Assembly: GCA_003697125.1 (NCBI GenBank)
Contig: RFGB01000087.1
Location: 1-43,909, forward strand
DNA: 43,909 bases
Direction of reading: 5' to 3'
DNA from: Alphaproteobacteria bacterium
Lineage (GTDB): Bacteria; Pseudomonadota; Alphaproteobacteria; Rhodobacterales; Rhodobacteraceae
Shown: in pieces, positions 35,148 through 43,909 of the stretch
Layout of the letters: each line of letters begins with the position of its first letter
How positions within the stretch are numbered: the first letter of the stretch is position 1
Position numbers and translations under genes: made by a program
Notes under the pieces: generated by a model
Told to the model about the DNA's origin: nothing
Databases searched by the model: none
What the model saw: only the letters and a program-made list of their open reading frames with translations

Positions 35148-36713
35148 TCAGCTCTTCTGGAACATGGCCAGCATCCGGCGCGTTACCAGGAAGCCGCCAA
35201 AGATGTTCACGGACGCCATCAGGATCGACAGCGCGGCCAGGATGGTGACGATCCAGCCCGAGGATCCCACCTGCAGCAGCGCGCCGAGGATGATGATCGA
35301 GGAAATGGCGTTGGTGATCGCCATCAGCGGGGTGTGCAGCGCGTGGGTGACGCCCCAGATGACGTGATAGCCGACGAAGCAGGCCAGGACGAAGACGATG
35401 AAGTGCTGCATGAAGCTGGCCGGCGCCACCATGCCGACCAGCAGCGTCAGCACCGCCCCGGCCACGACCATCGCGGTGGTGCGGTTGGCGGTGCGGCGCA
35501 GCTGGGCCAGTTCGGCGGCGCGCTTCTCCTCGGCGCTCGGCTCCTTTGGCCGCGGCTTGGCCGGCGCGATGGCCTGCACCTTGGGCGGCGGCGGCGGCCA
35601 GGTGATCTGGCCGTCCTTGCACACGGTCACCGCCCGGATCACGTCATCATCCATGTTGACGACCGGCTGGCCGTCCTTGCCCGGGGTCAGATCCTCGACC
35701 AGATGCCGGATGTTGTTGGCATAGAGGTTCGAGGCCTGGGTGGCCATGCGGCTGGGAAAGTCGGTATAGCCGATGATGACGACGCCGTTGTCGGTCTCGA
35801 TGCGCTGATCAGGGACGGTCAGCTCGCAGTTCCCGCCCCGTTCGGCGGCGAGATCGACGATGACCGAGCCCGGCTTCATCGCCCGGACCATGTCCTCGGT
35901 CCACAGCTTGGGCGCGGGGCGGTTGGGGATCAGCGCGGTGGTGATCACGATGTCCATCTCGGGCGCCAGCTCGCGGAACTTCTCCAGCTGCTTCTGGCGG
36001 AACTCCTCGGACTGCGGGGCGGCATAGCCGCCGGTGCCGGCGCTGTCCTGGCTCTCGTCGAATTCCAGGAAGACGAATTCCGCGCCCATCGACTGGATCT
36101 GCTCGGCCACCTCGGGCCGGACGTCGAAGGCATGGACGATGGCGCCCAGGCTGACCGCGGTGCCGATCGCGGCCAGCCCGGCCACGCCCGCGCCCACCAC
36201 CAGCACGCGGGCGGGGGGAATCTTGCCCGCCGCGGTGACCTGGCCGGCGAAGAAGCGGCCGAAATTGCTGCCCGCCTCGATCACCGCGCGGTAGCCGGCG
36301 ATGTTGGCCATCGAGCTCAGCGCGTCCATCTTCTGGGCGCGGCTGATGCGGGGCACCATGTCCATGGCCAGCACCGTGGCGCCCTTCTCGTTCAGCGCGT
36401 TCAGGAGCGCCTCGTTCTGCGCCGGCCACAGGAAGCCGATGATGATCTGCCCGCGGCGGGCCATCGCCACCTCGGCCTCGGTCGGCGGGCGCACCTTGGT
36501 CACGATGTCGGCCGCCGCCCACAGCGCCGCCGCGTCGGGCAGCACCTCGACCCCCGCCTCACGGTAATCGTCATCCGAGAATCGCGCCGCCGCCCCGGCC
36601 CCGGACTCGACGCAGACCTCGTAGCCCAGCTTGCGCAGGGCCCGGGCGCTGGCCGGGGTCAGGGAAACGCGGTTCTCGCGCTCGTGGCTCTCCTTGGGCG
36701 CGCCGATCTTCAT
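35148..36713 (-). CDS. pntA: NAD(P) transhydrogenase subunit alpha (fused form)
   Basis: The 521-residue protein opens [20 protein letters not shown], the AlaDH/PNT N-terminal domain, followed by the NAD-binding [13 protein letters not shown] at about 172-184 and RGGNCELT. After a linker rich in Pro and Lys (about 375-400) come four C-terminal membrane segments, so the soluble and membrane parts that are separate genes (pntAA and pntAB) in some relatives are fused here. With PntB it forms the complete enzyme. It supplies NADPH, which could also support redox defence during stress. Confidence 0.95.
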   Translation of the reverse strand: MKIGAPKESHERENRVSLTPASARALRKLGYEVCVESGAGAAARFSDDDYREAGVEVLPDAAALWAAADIVTKVRPPTEAEVAMARRGQIIIGFLWPAQNEALLNALNEKGATVLAMDMVPRISRAQKMDALSSMANIAGYRAVIEAGSNFGRFFAGQVTAAGKIPPARVLVVGAGVAGLAAIGTAVSLGAIVHAFDVRPEVAEQIQSMGAEFVFLEFDESQDSAGTGGYAAPQSEEFRQKQLEKFRELAPEMDIVITTALIPNRPAPKLWTEDMVRAMKPGSVIVDLAAERGGNCELTVPDQRIETDNGVVIIGYTDFPSRMATQASNLYANNIRHLVEDLTPGKDGQPVVNMDDDVIRAVTVCKDGQITWPPPPPKVQAIAPAKPRPKEPSAEEKRAAELAQLRRTANRTTAMVVAGAVLTLLVGMVAPASFMQHFIVFVLACFVGYHVIWGVTHALHTPLMAITNAISSIIILGALLQVGSSGWIVTILAALSILMASVNIFGGFLVTRRMLAMFQKS

Positions 36714-36870
36714 GGCATCGGTTCCTCACTGTCCCTGTCGTTGCGGCCCGGGGCCGGACGCGCGGCGACGGCTGCTTCCGCCCCGATCGCCACGCCCCTT
36801 CGCCCGGGCGAAGCGCCAGATAGCCCGAGCCGGCGCGCCCGCGCAAGCTTTGCCGCGCCCGGGCCGCGCC

Positions 36871-38013
36871 TCAGGCAAGATGATCGGCCAGCCGCTGCAG
36901 CATGGCGAGGCAGCGCGCCATCTGTTCCCGGGTGATGAATTCGTCGGGCGTGTGGGCCTGGGCGATCTCGCCCGGGCCGCAGACCACGCAATCAATGCCC
37001 AGTTCCTGGAAGATCCCCGCCTCGGTGCCGAAGGCGACCAGCCCGGTGGCGTTCTCTCCGGTCAGACGGGCGACCAGGTCGCGCGCGGCATTCGCCTGGC
37101 CGGGACGCAGCGGGGGAACCTCGCCCACCGTCCGGCGGCTGATCCGGGCGGCGGGATGGACGCGGCGCATCCCGGCCTGCAGCGCCGCGGCATGGCTGTC
37201 GATCGCCTCCAGCACGAAGGCGAGGTCGGCCGGCTGCACCGGTCGCAGGTCCCAGTCGATCACGGCATGTTCGGCGATCACGTTGGCAGCCTCGCCGCCG
37301 GTGATGCGGCCGATGTTCAGCGTGGTCCAGGGCGGGTGGAAGCGGCTGTGCGCCGGCGCGCGGCGCTCGAGCGTGCCGCGCAGCCCGATCAGGGCCGCGG
37401 CATAGCGTGCGGCATGTTCCACCGCGCTGACCCCGCGGGCGGGGTCCGAGCCATGCCCGGCGAGGCCGTGGAATTCGGTGCGGTATTCGCAGCAGCCCTT
37501 GTGGCCCTCGACGATGCGCATGCCGGTGGGCTCGCCGATGATCGCCAGCCTCGGCCGCGGCCCCTCGGCCGCCATCAGCCGCGCCAGCGCACGCGCGCCG
37601 AGGCAGCCCACCTCCTCGTCATGGGTCAGCACCAGATGCAGCGGCTGGGCCGGCGGGCGCGCCACCAGTGCGGGCAGCGCGGCCATCACGCAGGCGATGA
37701 AGCCCTTCATGTCGGCGGTGCCCCGGCCGTGCAGCCGGCCGTCGCGCTCGGTCAGCGCGAAGGGCGGCACGCTCCAGGCCTGGCCGGCGACCGGGACCAC
37801 GTCGGTATGGCCCGACAGCATGATGCCCCCGTCCACGGCCGGGCCGAACGAGGCGACCAGATTGGCCTTCACCGCATCGCCCTGGATCCGGATGCGTGCG
37901 CCGATCGCGGCCAGATCCCCGGCGAGGCGGTCGATCAGCGCGCGGTTGGGGTCGGCCGAGACGGTGGGCATCGCCACCAGATCCGCGAGACGGGCGATGG
38001 CGGTTTCCAGCAT
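36871..38013 (-). CDS. M20 family deacetylase (ArgE/acetylornithine deacetylase-like)
   Basis: The roughly 380-residue di-zinc amidohydrolase has SGHTDVVPV and GTADMKGF (first ligands), the catalytic glutamate pair in THDEEVGCLGA, GEPTGM and a C-terminal histidine in QAHTPDEF. It looks like full-length ArgE. It starts 9 bases after the DoeA-like gene; the ATG at 38013 and a GTG at 38019 are both served by the GAAGGACTGAGG leader, and I take the ATG. The natural substrate may be N-acetylornithine, but the neighbour suggests an N-acetyl-diaminobutyrate-type compound instead. Confidence 0.82.
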   Translation of the reverse strand: MLETAIARLADLVAMPTVSADPNRALIDRLAGDLAAIGARIRIQGDAVKANLVASFGPAVDGGIMLSGHTDVVPVAGQAWSVPPFALTERDGRLHGRGTADMKGFIACVMAALPALVARPPAQPLHLVLTHDEEVGCLGARALARLMAAEGPRPRLAIIGEPTGMRIVEGHKGCCEYRTEFHGLAGHGSDPARGVSAVEHAARYAAALIGLRGTLERRAPAHSRFHPPWTTLNIGRITGGEAANVIAEHAVIDWDLRPVQPADLAFVLEAIDSHAAALQAGMRRVHPAARISRRTVGEVPPLRPGQANAARDLVARLTGENATGLVAFGTEAGIFQELGIDCVVCGPGEIAQAHTPDEFITREQMARCLAMLQRLADHLA

Positions 38014-38022
38014 GGGCACGCC

Positions 38023-39204
38023 TCAGTCCTTCACGATCAGCCCGCGCGGCCGGTCGCACAGGCATTCGGCCGCGCCCGATTCGCGAATCAGGATCGTCTC
38101 GGTGATCTCAAGCCCCCAATCCTCCATCCACAGCCCGGGCATCAGGTGGAAGGTCATGCCGGGGCGAAGCTCGGCGGCGTCGCTCTCACGCAGCGAGATG
38201 CTGCGCTCGCCCCAGTCGGGGGGATAGGACAGCCCGACCCCGTAGCCGCAGCGCGCATTGCGGCGGATGCCGTGCCGGGCCAGCGCCCCGGCCACCGCGC
38301 GCGCCACGTCGGCCGCGCGCCTGCCCGGGCGGGCGGCGTCGATGGCCGCCTCGATCGCCTCGATCACCGCGGCTTCCGCCCGGCGCAGGTGATCGGGCGG
38401 CCGGCCCAGCATCACCGTGCGGCACAGTGGCGCGTGATAGCGCCGGTAGCAGCCGGACAGTTCCAGAAACGTCGCCTCGCCCGCGCGGAAGGGCCGCCCG
38501 TCCCAGGTCAGGTGCGGCGCGGCGGCATCGCTGCCCGAGGGCAGCATCGGCACGATCGCGGCATAGTCGCCCCATGCGCCGGGCACGCCGCGGATGGCGT
38601 CGCGCATGATCTCGGCCACCAGCTCGTTCTTGGGCAGGCCGGGCCGGACCCGCGCGGCCACCCCGTCGATCAGCGCCTCGGAGATGCGCGCGGCGCGGCG
38701 CATGAAGGCGATCTCCTCGGCCGACTTCACGGCGCGCAGGCGGTTGACGAGGCCGGTGGCATCGACGAACACCGCCCCGGGCAGGGCCTGGCACAGGGTC
38801 TGATAGGCCCGGGCCGAGAACCAGTAGCCATCCATCTCCACCCCGATGCGGCGGGCGGAGGTGGCGCGCAGGAGCCCGGCGAGATCCTGCATCGGGTGGC
38901 GGTCTTCGGCCTGCACCAAGTCGTCGGCATAGCCGTGGACCCGCTCGGCGGCCATCCAGACCGTGCGCAGCGCGCCGGCCGCGTCCATCCCGCGCCCCCA
39001 CCACAGGGGATCGCCGTCATGGGTGACGATCACGCCCTGATGGACATAGAACGACCAGCCGTCATAGCCGGTGATCCAGGCCATGTTCGAGGGATCCTCG
39101 ACGAACAGCGCCTCGATCCCCGCATCGGCCATCGCCGCGCGCACCAGCCCCAGACGGCGGGCATATTCGCCCGCTGAGAAGGGCAGATCCCGGCCCCCGG
39201 CCAT
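38023..39204 (-). CDS. M24-fold hydrolase resembling ectoine hydrolase (DoeA/EutD)
   Basis: The 393-residue pita-bread-fold protein has the creatinase-like N-domain (NMAWITGYDGWSFYVHQGV) and a C-domain with FLELSGCYRRYHAPLCRT (E248, H257), GVGLSYPPDWGERSISL and a C-terminal MPGLWMEDWGLEITETILI. The metal-binding aspartates of true M24 peptidases are missing at the first site, as in EutD/DoeA, where a glutamate serves catalysis. These enzymes open the ectoine ring to N-acetyl-diaminobutyrate. The ATG at 39204 has GGAGG upstream; the open frame beyond is antisense to murD. Another M24 amidohydrolase activity remains possible. Confidence 0.72.
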   Translation of the reverse strand: MAGGRDLPFSAGEYARRLGLVRAAMADAGIEALFVEDPSNMAWITGYDGWSFYVHQGVIVTHDGDPLWWGRGMDAAGALRTVWMAAERVHGYADDLVQAEDRHPMQDLAGLLRATSARRIGVEMDGYWFSARAYQTLCQALPGAVFVDATGLVNRLRAVKSAEEIAFMRRAARISEALIDGVAARVRPGLPKNELVAEIMRDAIRGVPGAWGDYAAIVPMLPSGSDAAAPHLTWDGRPFRAGEATFLELSGCYRRYHAPLCRTVMLGRPPDHLRRAEAAVIEAIEAAIDAARPGRRAADVARAVAGALARHGIRRNARCGYGVGLSYPPDWGERSISLRESDAAELRPGMTFHLMPGLWMEDWGLEITETILIRESGAAECLCDRPRGLIVKD

Positions 39205-39284
39205 GTCCCCATCCTCCGCAAGCCCCGTGCCCAGTCTTGCCCCGCCCGCCGGCCGGCGCAAGGGCCGCGAAGGGGGGGCGCGAT

Positions 39285-40700
39285 TCAGCCTGCCGCCGGC
39301 CCGGCCAGCGCGGCGACCAGCTCGGCGAAGCGCGCGCCGCGCGCCTCGAAGCTGTCGAACTGGTCGAAGCTGGCGCAGGCGGGAGAGAGCAGCACCACAT
39401 CGCCCGGCTCGGCCTCGGCGGCGGCCAGCGCCACCGCCCGTTCCAGCGTGCCGGCGACGACATGGGGCACGTCGCCCAGCGTGGCGGCGAAGGCCTCGGC
39501 GGCCTCGCCGATCAGATAGGCCTTGACGATCCGGTCGAACAGCGGGCTGAGCGGCGCGATGCCGCCCGCCTTGGGCCGGCCGCCGGCGATCCAGCGGATG
39601 CGCCGGAAGGCGCCCAGCGCCTTCTCGGCGGCATCGGCATTGGTGGCCTTGGAGTCGTTGACGAAGCGCACGCCCCCGATCTCGGCCACCAGCTGGCAGC
39701 GGTGCGGCAGGCCGGCAAATCCCTGCATCGCCGCCGCGATCGCCTTCGGCGCCAGGCCCAGCGCACGGGCGACCGCCCAGGCCGCGCAGGCGTTCTGGTG
39801 GTTGTGGGCCCCCGGCAGGGCGGGCAGGTCGCGCAGGTCGAGGCTGGCGACCTGCCGTCCGAGGCGCCATTCCGACAGGAAGCCGCGCCGCGCGGTCACC
39901 GCCCAGCCCGCCTCGCGCAGCTGCCGGGCGACCGAGATCCGGATCACCGGATCGCCGGTGCGGGCATCCTCGCGCAGCTGCTGGGCGAGGAACCGGCCCT
40001 CGGGCTCGTCCACGCCGATCACCGAACGCTCCGGCCCGCCTTCCGCGAACAGCCGCCGCTTGGCGGCGAAATAGCCCCCCATCCCGCCATGGCGGTCGAG
40101 ATGATCGGGCCTGAGGTTCAGGAACACCGCGATGTCGGGCGACAGCGCCCGGGCGAGCTCGATCTGATAGCTCGACAGCTCCAGCACCACCACCTCGCCG
40201 GGGCGGCCGGGATCGAGATCCAGAACCCCCCGCCCGATATTGCCGCCGATCTGGGCGGGGGTTCCGGCCACGGTCAGGATGTGGTGGATCAGCGCGGTCG
40301 TCGTCGACTTGCCGTTGGTGCCGGTCACGCAGACCACCCGCGGCGGCGTGTCCATCGCCGCCCAGTCCTCGGTGGCGAAGCTGCGGAAGAACAGGCCGAC
40401 ATCATTGTCAAGCACCGCCCCCGCCTCGGTTGCGGCAGCCACGGCCGGGTGGGGAGCGGGGTAGAGATGCGGGATGCCCGGCGAGACGATCATTGCCGCC
40501 ACGCCCCGGAACGCCGCGGGCCGGGTCAGGTCGGCCAGCGCGAATCCCTCGGCCGCCGCCGCCGCCCGGGCGGCCTCGGCATCGTCCCAGCAGACCGGCT
40601 CGGCACCGCCCGCAGCCAGCGCCCGCGCCGCCGACAGCCCCGACCGCCCCAGCCCCAGCACCGCCACCCTGCGCCCCGCATAGCCCCTGACCGGGATCAT
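39285..40700 (-). CDS. murD: UDP-N-acetylmuramoyl-L-alanine:D-glutamate ligase
   Basis: The 471-residue Mur ligase adds D-glutamate to the peptidoglycan precursor. It has an N-terminal Rossmann part ([19 protein letters not shown]), the ATP loop GTNGKSTTT (127-135), the DRHGG segment, [12 protein letters not shown] and a C-terminal [12 protein letters not shown] and [12 protein letters not shown] motif, all specific to MurD. Normally it lies within the dcw cell-division cluster; here no other dcw gene is near. Confidence 0.93.
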   Translation of the reverse strand: MIPVRGYAGRRVAVLGLGRSGLSAARALAAGGAEPVCWDDAEAARAAAAAEGFALADLTRPAAFRGVAAMIVSPGIPHLYPAPHPAVAAATEAGAVLDNDVGLFFRSFATEDWAAMDTPPRVVCVTGTNGKSTTTALIHHILTVAGTPAQIGGNIGRGVLDLDPGRPGEVVVLELSSYQIELARALSPDIAVFLNLRPDHLDRHGGMGGYFAAKRRLFAEGGPERSVIGVDEPEGRFLAQQLREDARTGDPVIRISVARQLREAGWAVTARRGFLSEWRLGRQVASLDLRDLPALPGAHNHQNACAAWAVARALGLAPKAIAAAMQGFAGLPHRCQLVAEIGGVRFVNDSKATNADAAEKALGAFRRIRWIAGGRPKAGGIAPLSPLFDRIVKAYLIGEAAEAFAATLGDVPHVVAGTLERAVALAAAEAEPGDVVLLSPACASFDQFDSFEARGARFAELVAALAGPAAG

Positions 40701-40775
40701 GCCGCCCTCCTCAGCCCGACTGCGCCATGGCTAGCCGCTTCCGCCGGCGGGGGCCAGACCCCGGCCACGCGCGTC

Positions 40776-40805
40776 TTGATCGCATACGGCGCCTTCGGGC
40801 ATACT
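40776..40805 (+). promoter_or_regulatory. Candidate promoter of the RTX protease gene
   Basis: TTGATC (40776-40781) and CATACT (40800-40805) with an 18-base spacer lie 88 bases before the protease ATG. The match to sigma-70 consensus is moderate. Confidence 0.35.
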
Positions 40806-40892
40806 CGGCCGGGCTCGACCCACAAGTGCGCGGGCCTTCCGGGCAAGCGGGCGGGGTCCGCGCGATCTGTCCCTTCTGTGGGGAGGACCGCC

Positions 40893-42896
40893 ATGAGCCG
40901 CACCACCTGGCTTGACCGGATCACGCTGTCCGAGTTCCCGATCGGCACTGTCGACCCGGTCTACCCCTTCGCCGACGCGCTGCATGCGGGCGAATTCTCG
41001 GTCCGGATCAGGGGCCAGATCGTCCCGGATTCCTGCGACCCGACCTCGCCCGCCATCGCCGCCAACACGTTCTACCAGGGCCCGGTGGCGCTGGTCTTCA
41101 GCCACCCCGTCTCGGCGCTGGCGCTGGATGCGGGCTGCTTCGATGCCGCGCGCAGCACGCGCATCATCCTCTACGGGCTGAACGACTACCGGATCGTCCG
41201 GGTCGACAACAGCGTCGACACCGCCGTCTACGAGCATTTCTCGTGGGATTTCGGCGAGAACGTGATCAAGCGGGTGGTCATCGCCCCGATCGGCGAGGAG
41301 CCAGCCGGCTTTGCCGTCGACAATATCGACATCGGCCTGCGCGCCGAACATCGCACGGCCGACATCTCCGGCAGGGTGGAGATCGACAACCTGATCTGGG
41401 GCACGCGCTGGGCGGCGCGAACGGTCACCTACAGTTTCCTCGAGGCCGATTCCCGCCAGCCCGGCTATGGCGACGGGCCCGAGACCTTCCCCAGCTCGGC
41501 CATCCGCAAGACGACGATGGCCCCCTTCTCCGACGGGCAGAAGGCGATGACCCGCGATGCCCTGGACCTGATCGACGACGTCGCCGGCCTGGTCTTCCGC
41601 GAGGTGAACGACAAGACCGGCGCGCCGGGCATGATCCGCCTGGCCCGCGCCGACATCCCCGCCCCGGCGGACGGCTTCTACCCGGGTCACGAGGCGCATA
41701 TGGGCGATGTGCGCATAGACGTCTCACGGCCGACCGGCCGGGCCGCCCCCGGCAGCTATGACTTCTACGTCTTCATCCACGAGATGCTGCACGCGCTGGG
41801 GCTGAAGCACCCGCACGACCGCGGCGGCAGCGGCGTCGTGCTTCCCGCCGGGCGCGACAGCCATGAATTCTCGGTGATGAGCTACCGCTCGTTCCCGGGC
41901 CAGTCGGTGGCCGATGTCACCAACAAGCCCGGCAGCTTTCCGCAGACGCCGATGATGAACGACATCGCCGCGCTGCAGCATCTCTATGGCCCGAACTGGG
42001 AAACGCGATCGGGCGATTCGAGCTATGTCTTCGATCCGCTGAAGCCCAGGCTGTTCGAGACGATCTGGGATGGCGGCGGCGAGGACACCTATGACGCATC
42101 GGCCTATTCGGTCGGGGTCAGCCTCGACCTGCGCCCGGGGCGGTGGAGCGTCCTGGCCCCCTCGCAGCTGGCGCGGCTGGGGCAGAGGGACGGGGATACC
42201 GTGACCGCGCGCGGCAGCATCTTCAACGCGCTCATGTATCGCGGGGACGAACGCTCGCTGATCGAGAACGCCATCGGCGGCAGCGGGGATGACCGCCTGA
42301 TCGGCAATCAGGTCCGCAACGACCTGACCGGCGGCAGGGGCGACGACCGGCTGGACGGGCTCGCGCGGGGCGACTGGCTGTTCGGCGGGCCGGGTGCCGA
42401 CCTGATGATCGGCGGCACCGGCAATGACTGGCTGTGGGGCGGCCGGGGCGAGGATCTGCTGCGCGGCGATTCGGGCGACGACCGCCTGTTCGGCGGACGG
42501 GACGACGACACGCTGATGGGCAGCACCGGCAGGGACCGCCTCGACGGCGGATCCGGGGCGGACCGTCTGCTCGGCGGATTCGACGCGGACAGTTTCGTGT
42601 TCAGGGATGAAGTCGACAGCCCGGCCGGCCGGGGGCGCGACGTGATCGTTGACTTCGTCCCCGGTCTGGACCGCATCGAGCTTGCCGGGATGGATGCCGA
42701 CGCCACCCATGCCGGGCGGCAGGGCTGGCATTTCGTCGGCGCCGCGGCCTTCTCGGGCACGGCCGGAGAGCTGCGCCACGCCACCACCGGGCGCCACGGG
42801 CTGATCGAAGGCGACAGCGACGGCGACGGGCAGGCCGATTTCCAGATCCTTCTGCTGCACGACCCCGCGATCACCGCCGCCGATCTGGTGCTGTGA
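40893..42896 (+). CDS. Secreted serralysin-like M10 metalloprotease with RTX calcium-binding repeats
   Basis: The 667-residue protein has no N-terminal signal peptide. Residues 1-160 form a beta-rich domain (YQGPVALVFSHPVSALALDA). The M10 catalytic domain follows with the zinc motif HEMLHALGLKH (296-306) and the Met-turn SVMSY (M329). Repeats of the GGxGxDxLxG type occupy about 462-565 (GGSGDDRLIGN, GGRGDDRLDG, GGTGNDWLWGG, and others), then a C-terminal part with the acidic DSDGDGQADFQILLL end typical of type I secretion substrates. The ATG at 40893 follows GGGGAGG. No type I exporter genes are in the window. Confidence 0.88.
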   Translation: MSRTTWLDRITLSEFPIGTVDPVYPFADALHAGEFSVRIRGQIVPDSCDPTSPAIAANTFYQGPVALVFSHPVSALALDAGCFDAARSTRIILYGLNDYRIVRVDNSVDTAVYEHFSWDFGENVIKRVVIAPIGEEPAGFAVDNIDIGLRAEHRTADISGRVEIDNLIWGTRWAARTVTYSFLEADSRQPGYGDGPETFPSSAIRKTTMAPFSDGQKAMTRDALDLIDDVAGLVFREVNDKTGAPGMIRLARADIPAPADGFYPGHEAHMGDVRIDVSRPTGRAAPGSYDFYVFIHEMLHALGLKHPHDRGGSGVVLPAGRDSHEFSVMSYRSFPGQSVADVTNKPGSFPQTPMMNDIAALQHLYGPNWETRSGDSSYVFDPLKPRLFETIWDGGGEDTYDASAYSVGVSLDLRPGRWSVLAPSQLARLGQRDGDTVTARGSIFNALMYRGDERSLIENAIGGSGDDRLIGNQVRNDLTGGRGDDRLDGLARGDWLFGGPGADLMIGGTGNDWLWGGRGEDLLRGDSGDDRLFGGRDDDTLMGSTGRDRLDGGSGADRLLGGFDADSFVFRDEVDSPAGRGRDVIVDFVPGLDRIELAGMDADATHAGRQGWHFVGAAAFSGTAGELRHATTGRHGLIEGDSDGDGQADFQILLLHDPAITAADLVL

Positions 42897-42963
42897 CCCC
42901 CGCGGGCATCCGCGCGCGACGCCGCCGCCCGATCCGCCCGGGCCGCGCGACGCCGGCCGGCAG

Positions 42964-43881
42964 CTAGCGCGCGGGGCAGTCCAGGTCCGCGACCGGGTCG
43001 AAGGGAACCAGCGCCCCCCTGCCCTGTATCACATGCCCGGCCAGCCGGCAGGCCAGGGCGATGGCTGCTGCGACCGGATCGCCGGCGATCAGCCCGGCCA
43101 GGATCGCGGCATTGAAGCTGTCGCCGGCGGCGGTGGTGTCGACGACCCGCGCCACCGGCGGCACCGCGACGCTGCCCGTCTCGGCGCCATGGCGGTAATG
43201 CACCGGCCGGGGGCCGTCCTTGACGATCACCGTCGCCGATCCCGCCGCGCGGTATCGCTCGATCGTCGCCGCCGGGCTGGCATCGCCGAACCAGCGCGCC
43301 TCGTCCTCGAAGGATGGCAGGACGATGTCGCTGACCGCCGCGCCCTGCATGATCGCCGCGGTCATCTCGGCGGCGCCCGACCACAGGCGGGGGCGAAGAT
43401 TGGGGTCGAAGGCCACGGGCTTGCCCGAAGCGCGCGCCGACTGCAGGGCCTCGAGCAGGGTCCGGCGCGGGCCGGGCGCCAGGATCGCCAGCGTGATGCC
43501 CGAGAAATAGACCAGATCGGCCGCGCCGATCGCCCGCGCCACCGCCGAGGGGTCGTCGGCCAGATGGCGGGCGGCCGATTCGCCGCGCCAGTAGGTGAAG
43601 CTTCGCTCGCCCCGGTCCAGCATGATCAGATAGAGCCCCACCGTCCTGTCCGGCAGTTCCCGCAGATGGCTGGCGTCGATGCCCGTCGCCTCCATCGCCG
43701 CGCGCATCCGGCGCGACAGCGCATCGGTTCCGATCGCGGACAGATAGGACACCGCCAGGCCGGGCCGCAGGCGGGCGAGATACCAGGCGGTGTTGAAGCT
43801 GTCCCCCGCGAAGCCGAGGCGGTATTCCCCCGGGGTTTCCAGCGGCGCCAGCTCGGCCATGCATTCGCCGATCGCCAGCAC
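42964..43881 (-). CDS. kdgK: PfkB family sugar kinase (2-dehydro-3-deoxygluconokinase-like)
   Basis: The 305-residue ribokinase-fold kinase has GFAGDSFNTAWYLAR near the N-terminus, YFSGITLAIL, FDPNLRPRLW and the catalytic VDTTAAGDSFNAA with D254 as general base. The pattern matches KdgK, which phosphorylates 2-keto-3-deoxygluconate in Entner-Doudoroff-type uronate degradation. The only start in the window is a GTG at 43881 without a ribosome site. Homologues have a few more residues before LAIGECM, and the frame is open to the window edge, so the true start may lie beyond 43909. Confidence 0.8.
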   Translation of the reverse strand: MLAIGECMAELAPLETPGEYRLGFAGDSFNTAWYLARLRPGLAVSYLSAIGTDALSRRMRAAMEATGIDASHLRELPDRTVGLYLIMLDRGERSFTYWRGESAARHLADDPSAVARAIGAADLVYFSGITLAILAPGPRRTLLEALQSARASGKPVAFDPNLRPRLWSGAAEMTAAIMQGAAVSDIVLPSFEDEARWFGDASPAATIERYRAAGSATVIVKDGPRPVHYRHGAETGSVAVPPVARVVDTTAAGDSFNAAILAGLIAGDPVAAAIALACRLAGHVIQGRGALVPFDPVADLDCPAR

Positions 43882-43909
43882 CCGCGCCGCCGGCCGGCCC
43901 CGGCCGGAA

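Noticed and set aside
42913-42955. 12-bp direct repeat CGCGCGACGCCG between the protease and kinase genes
   Set aside because: It is short and low-complexity in GC-rich DNA, with no flanking element; chance is likely.

Overview
The window is a gene-dense, very GC-rich chromosomal segment. Gene content and order point to an alphaproteobacterium, most likely Rhodobacterales (Rhodobacteraceae/Paracoccaceae). The supporting signs are a cysG-DUF2849-cysI-cysH-DUF934 assimilation operon with a divergent Lrp-type regulator, an NDUFS4-like complex I protein, fused pntA with pntB, and several PotABCD-type ABC transporters. I see no tRNA, rRNA, CRISPR array, transposase or integrase.

Layout. 1-2111 (+): end of an ABC ATPase, a Tat-exported solute-binding protein and one permease. 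2121-6676 (-): sulfite/sulfate assimilation and siroheme synthesis, with the Lrp-family gene divergent at 6821. 7294-9623 (-): a beta-CASP metallo-beta-lactamase and a LOG-family nucleosidase, translationally coupled and divergent from a P1B-type metal ATPase with a TPC motif (9721-11583). 11580-17211 (-): a second polyamine-type ABC transporter (potA, potD, potB with a very large insertion, potC) ending in a class II aldolase. 17374-19384 (-): SDR dehydrogenase and thiolase.

19470-33650 is the most remarkable part: two divergent arms of protein-quality-control genes. The left arm (-) runs ftsH, a ClpK/ClpG-type disaggregase, an HPF/RaiA-sigma factor fusion, an NDUFS4-like protein with an unusual tail, a rhomboid protease, an SDH-family Clp-fold membrane protease and a KefB-type antiporter split by one in-frame TGA. 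The right arm (+) runs an HtpX-like M48 protease, three hsp20 genes, psiE, a DegP-like protease and a small membrane protein. This gene set (Hsp20, ClpK/ClpG, FtsH, HtpX, PsiE, DegP, KefB) matches the transmissible locus of stress tolerance (tLST, also called LHR or TLPQC) known from Gammaproteobacteria. Here it is rearranged, has three to four extra members, and carries no visible mobility genes. Good RpoH-type -35 elements lie at the ftsH/htpX divergence and before hsp20.

33695-36713 (-): proton-translocating transhydrogenase pntA-pntB. 36871-39204 (-): an M20 deacetylase and an M24-fold hydrolase resembling ectoine hydrolase DoeA/EutD. 39285-40700 (-): a stand-alone murD. 40893-42896 (+): a secreted serralysin-like metalloprotease with RTX repeats. 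42964-43881 (-): a KdgK-type sugar kinase whose start may lie outside the window.

Many gene junctions are overlaps (ATGA or GTGA) or short gaps with perfect GC-rich hairpins, which suggests operons with graded expression of individual genes.
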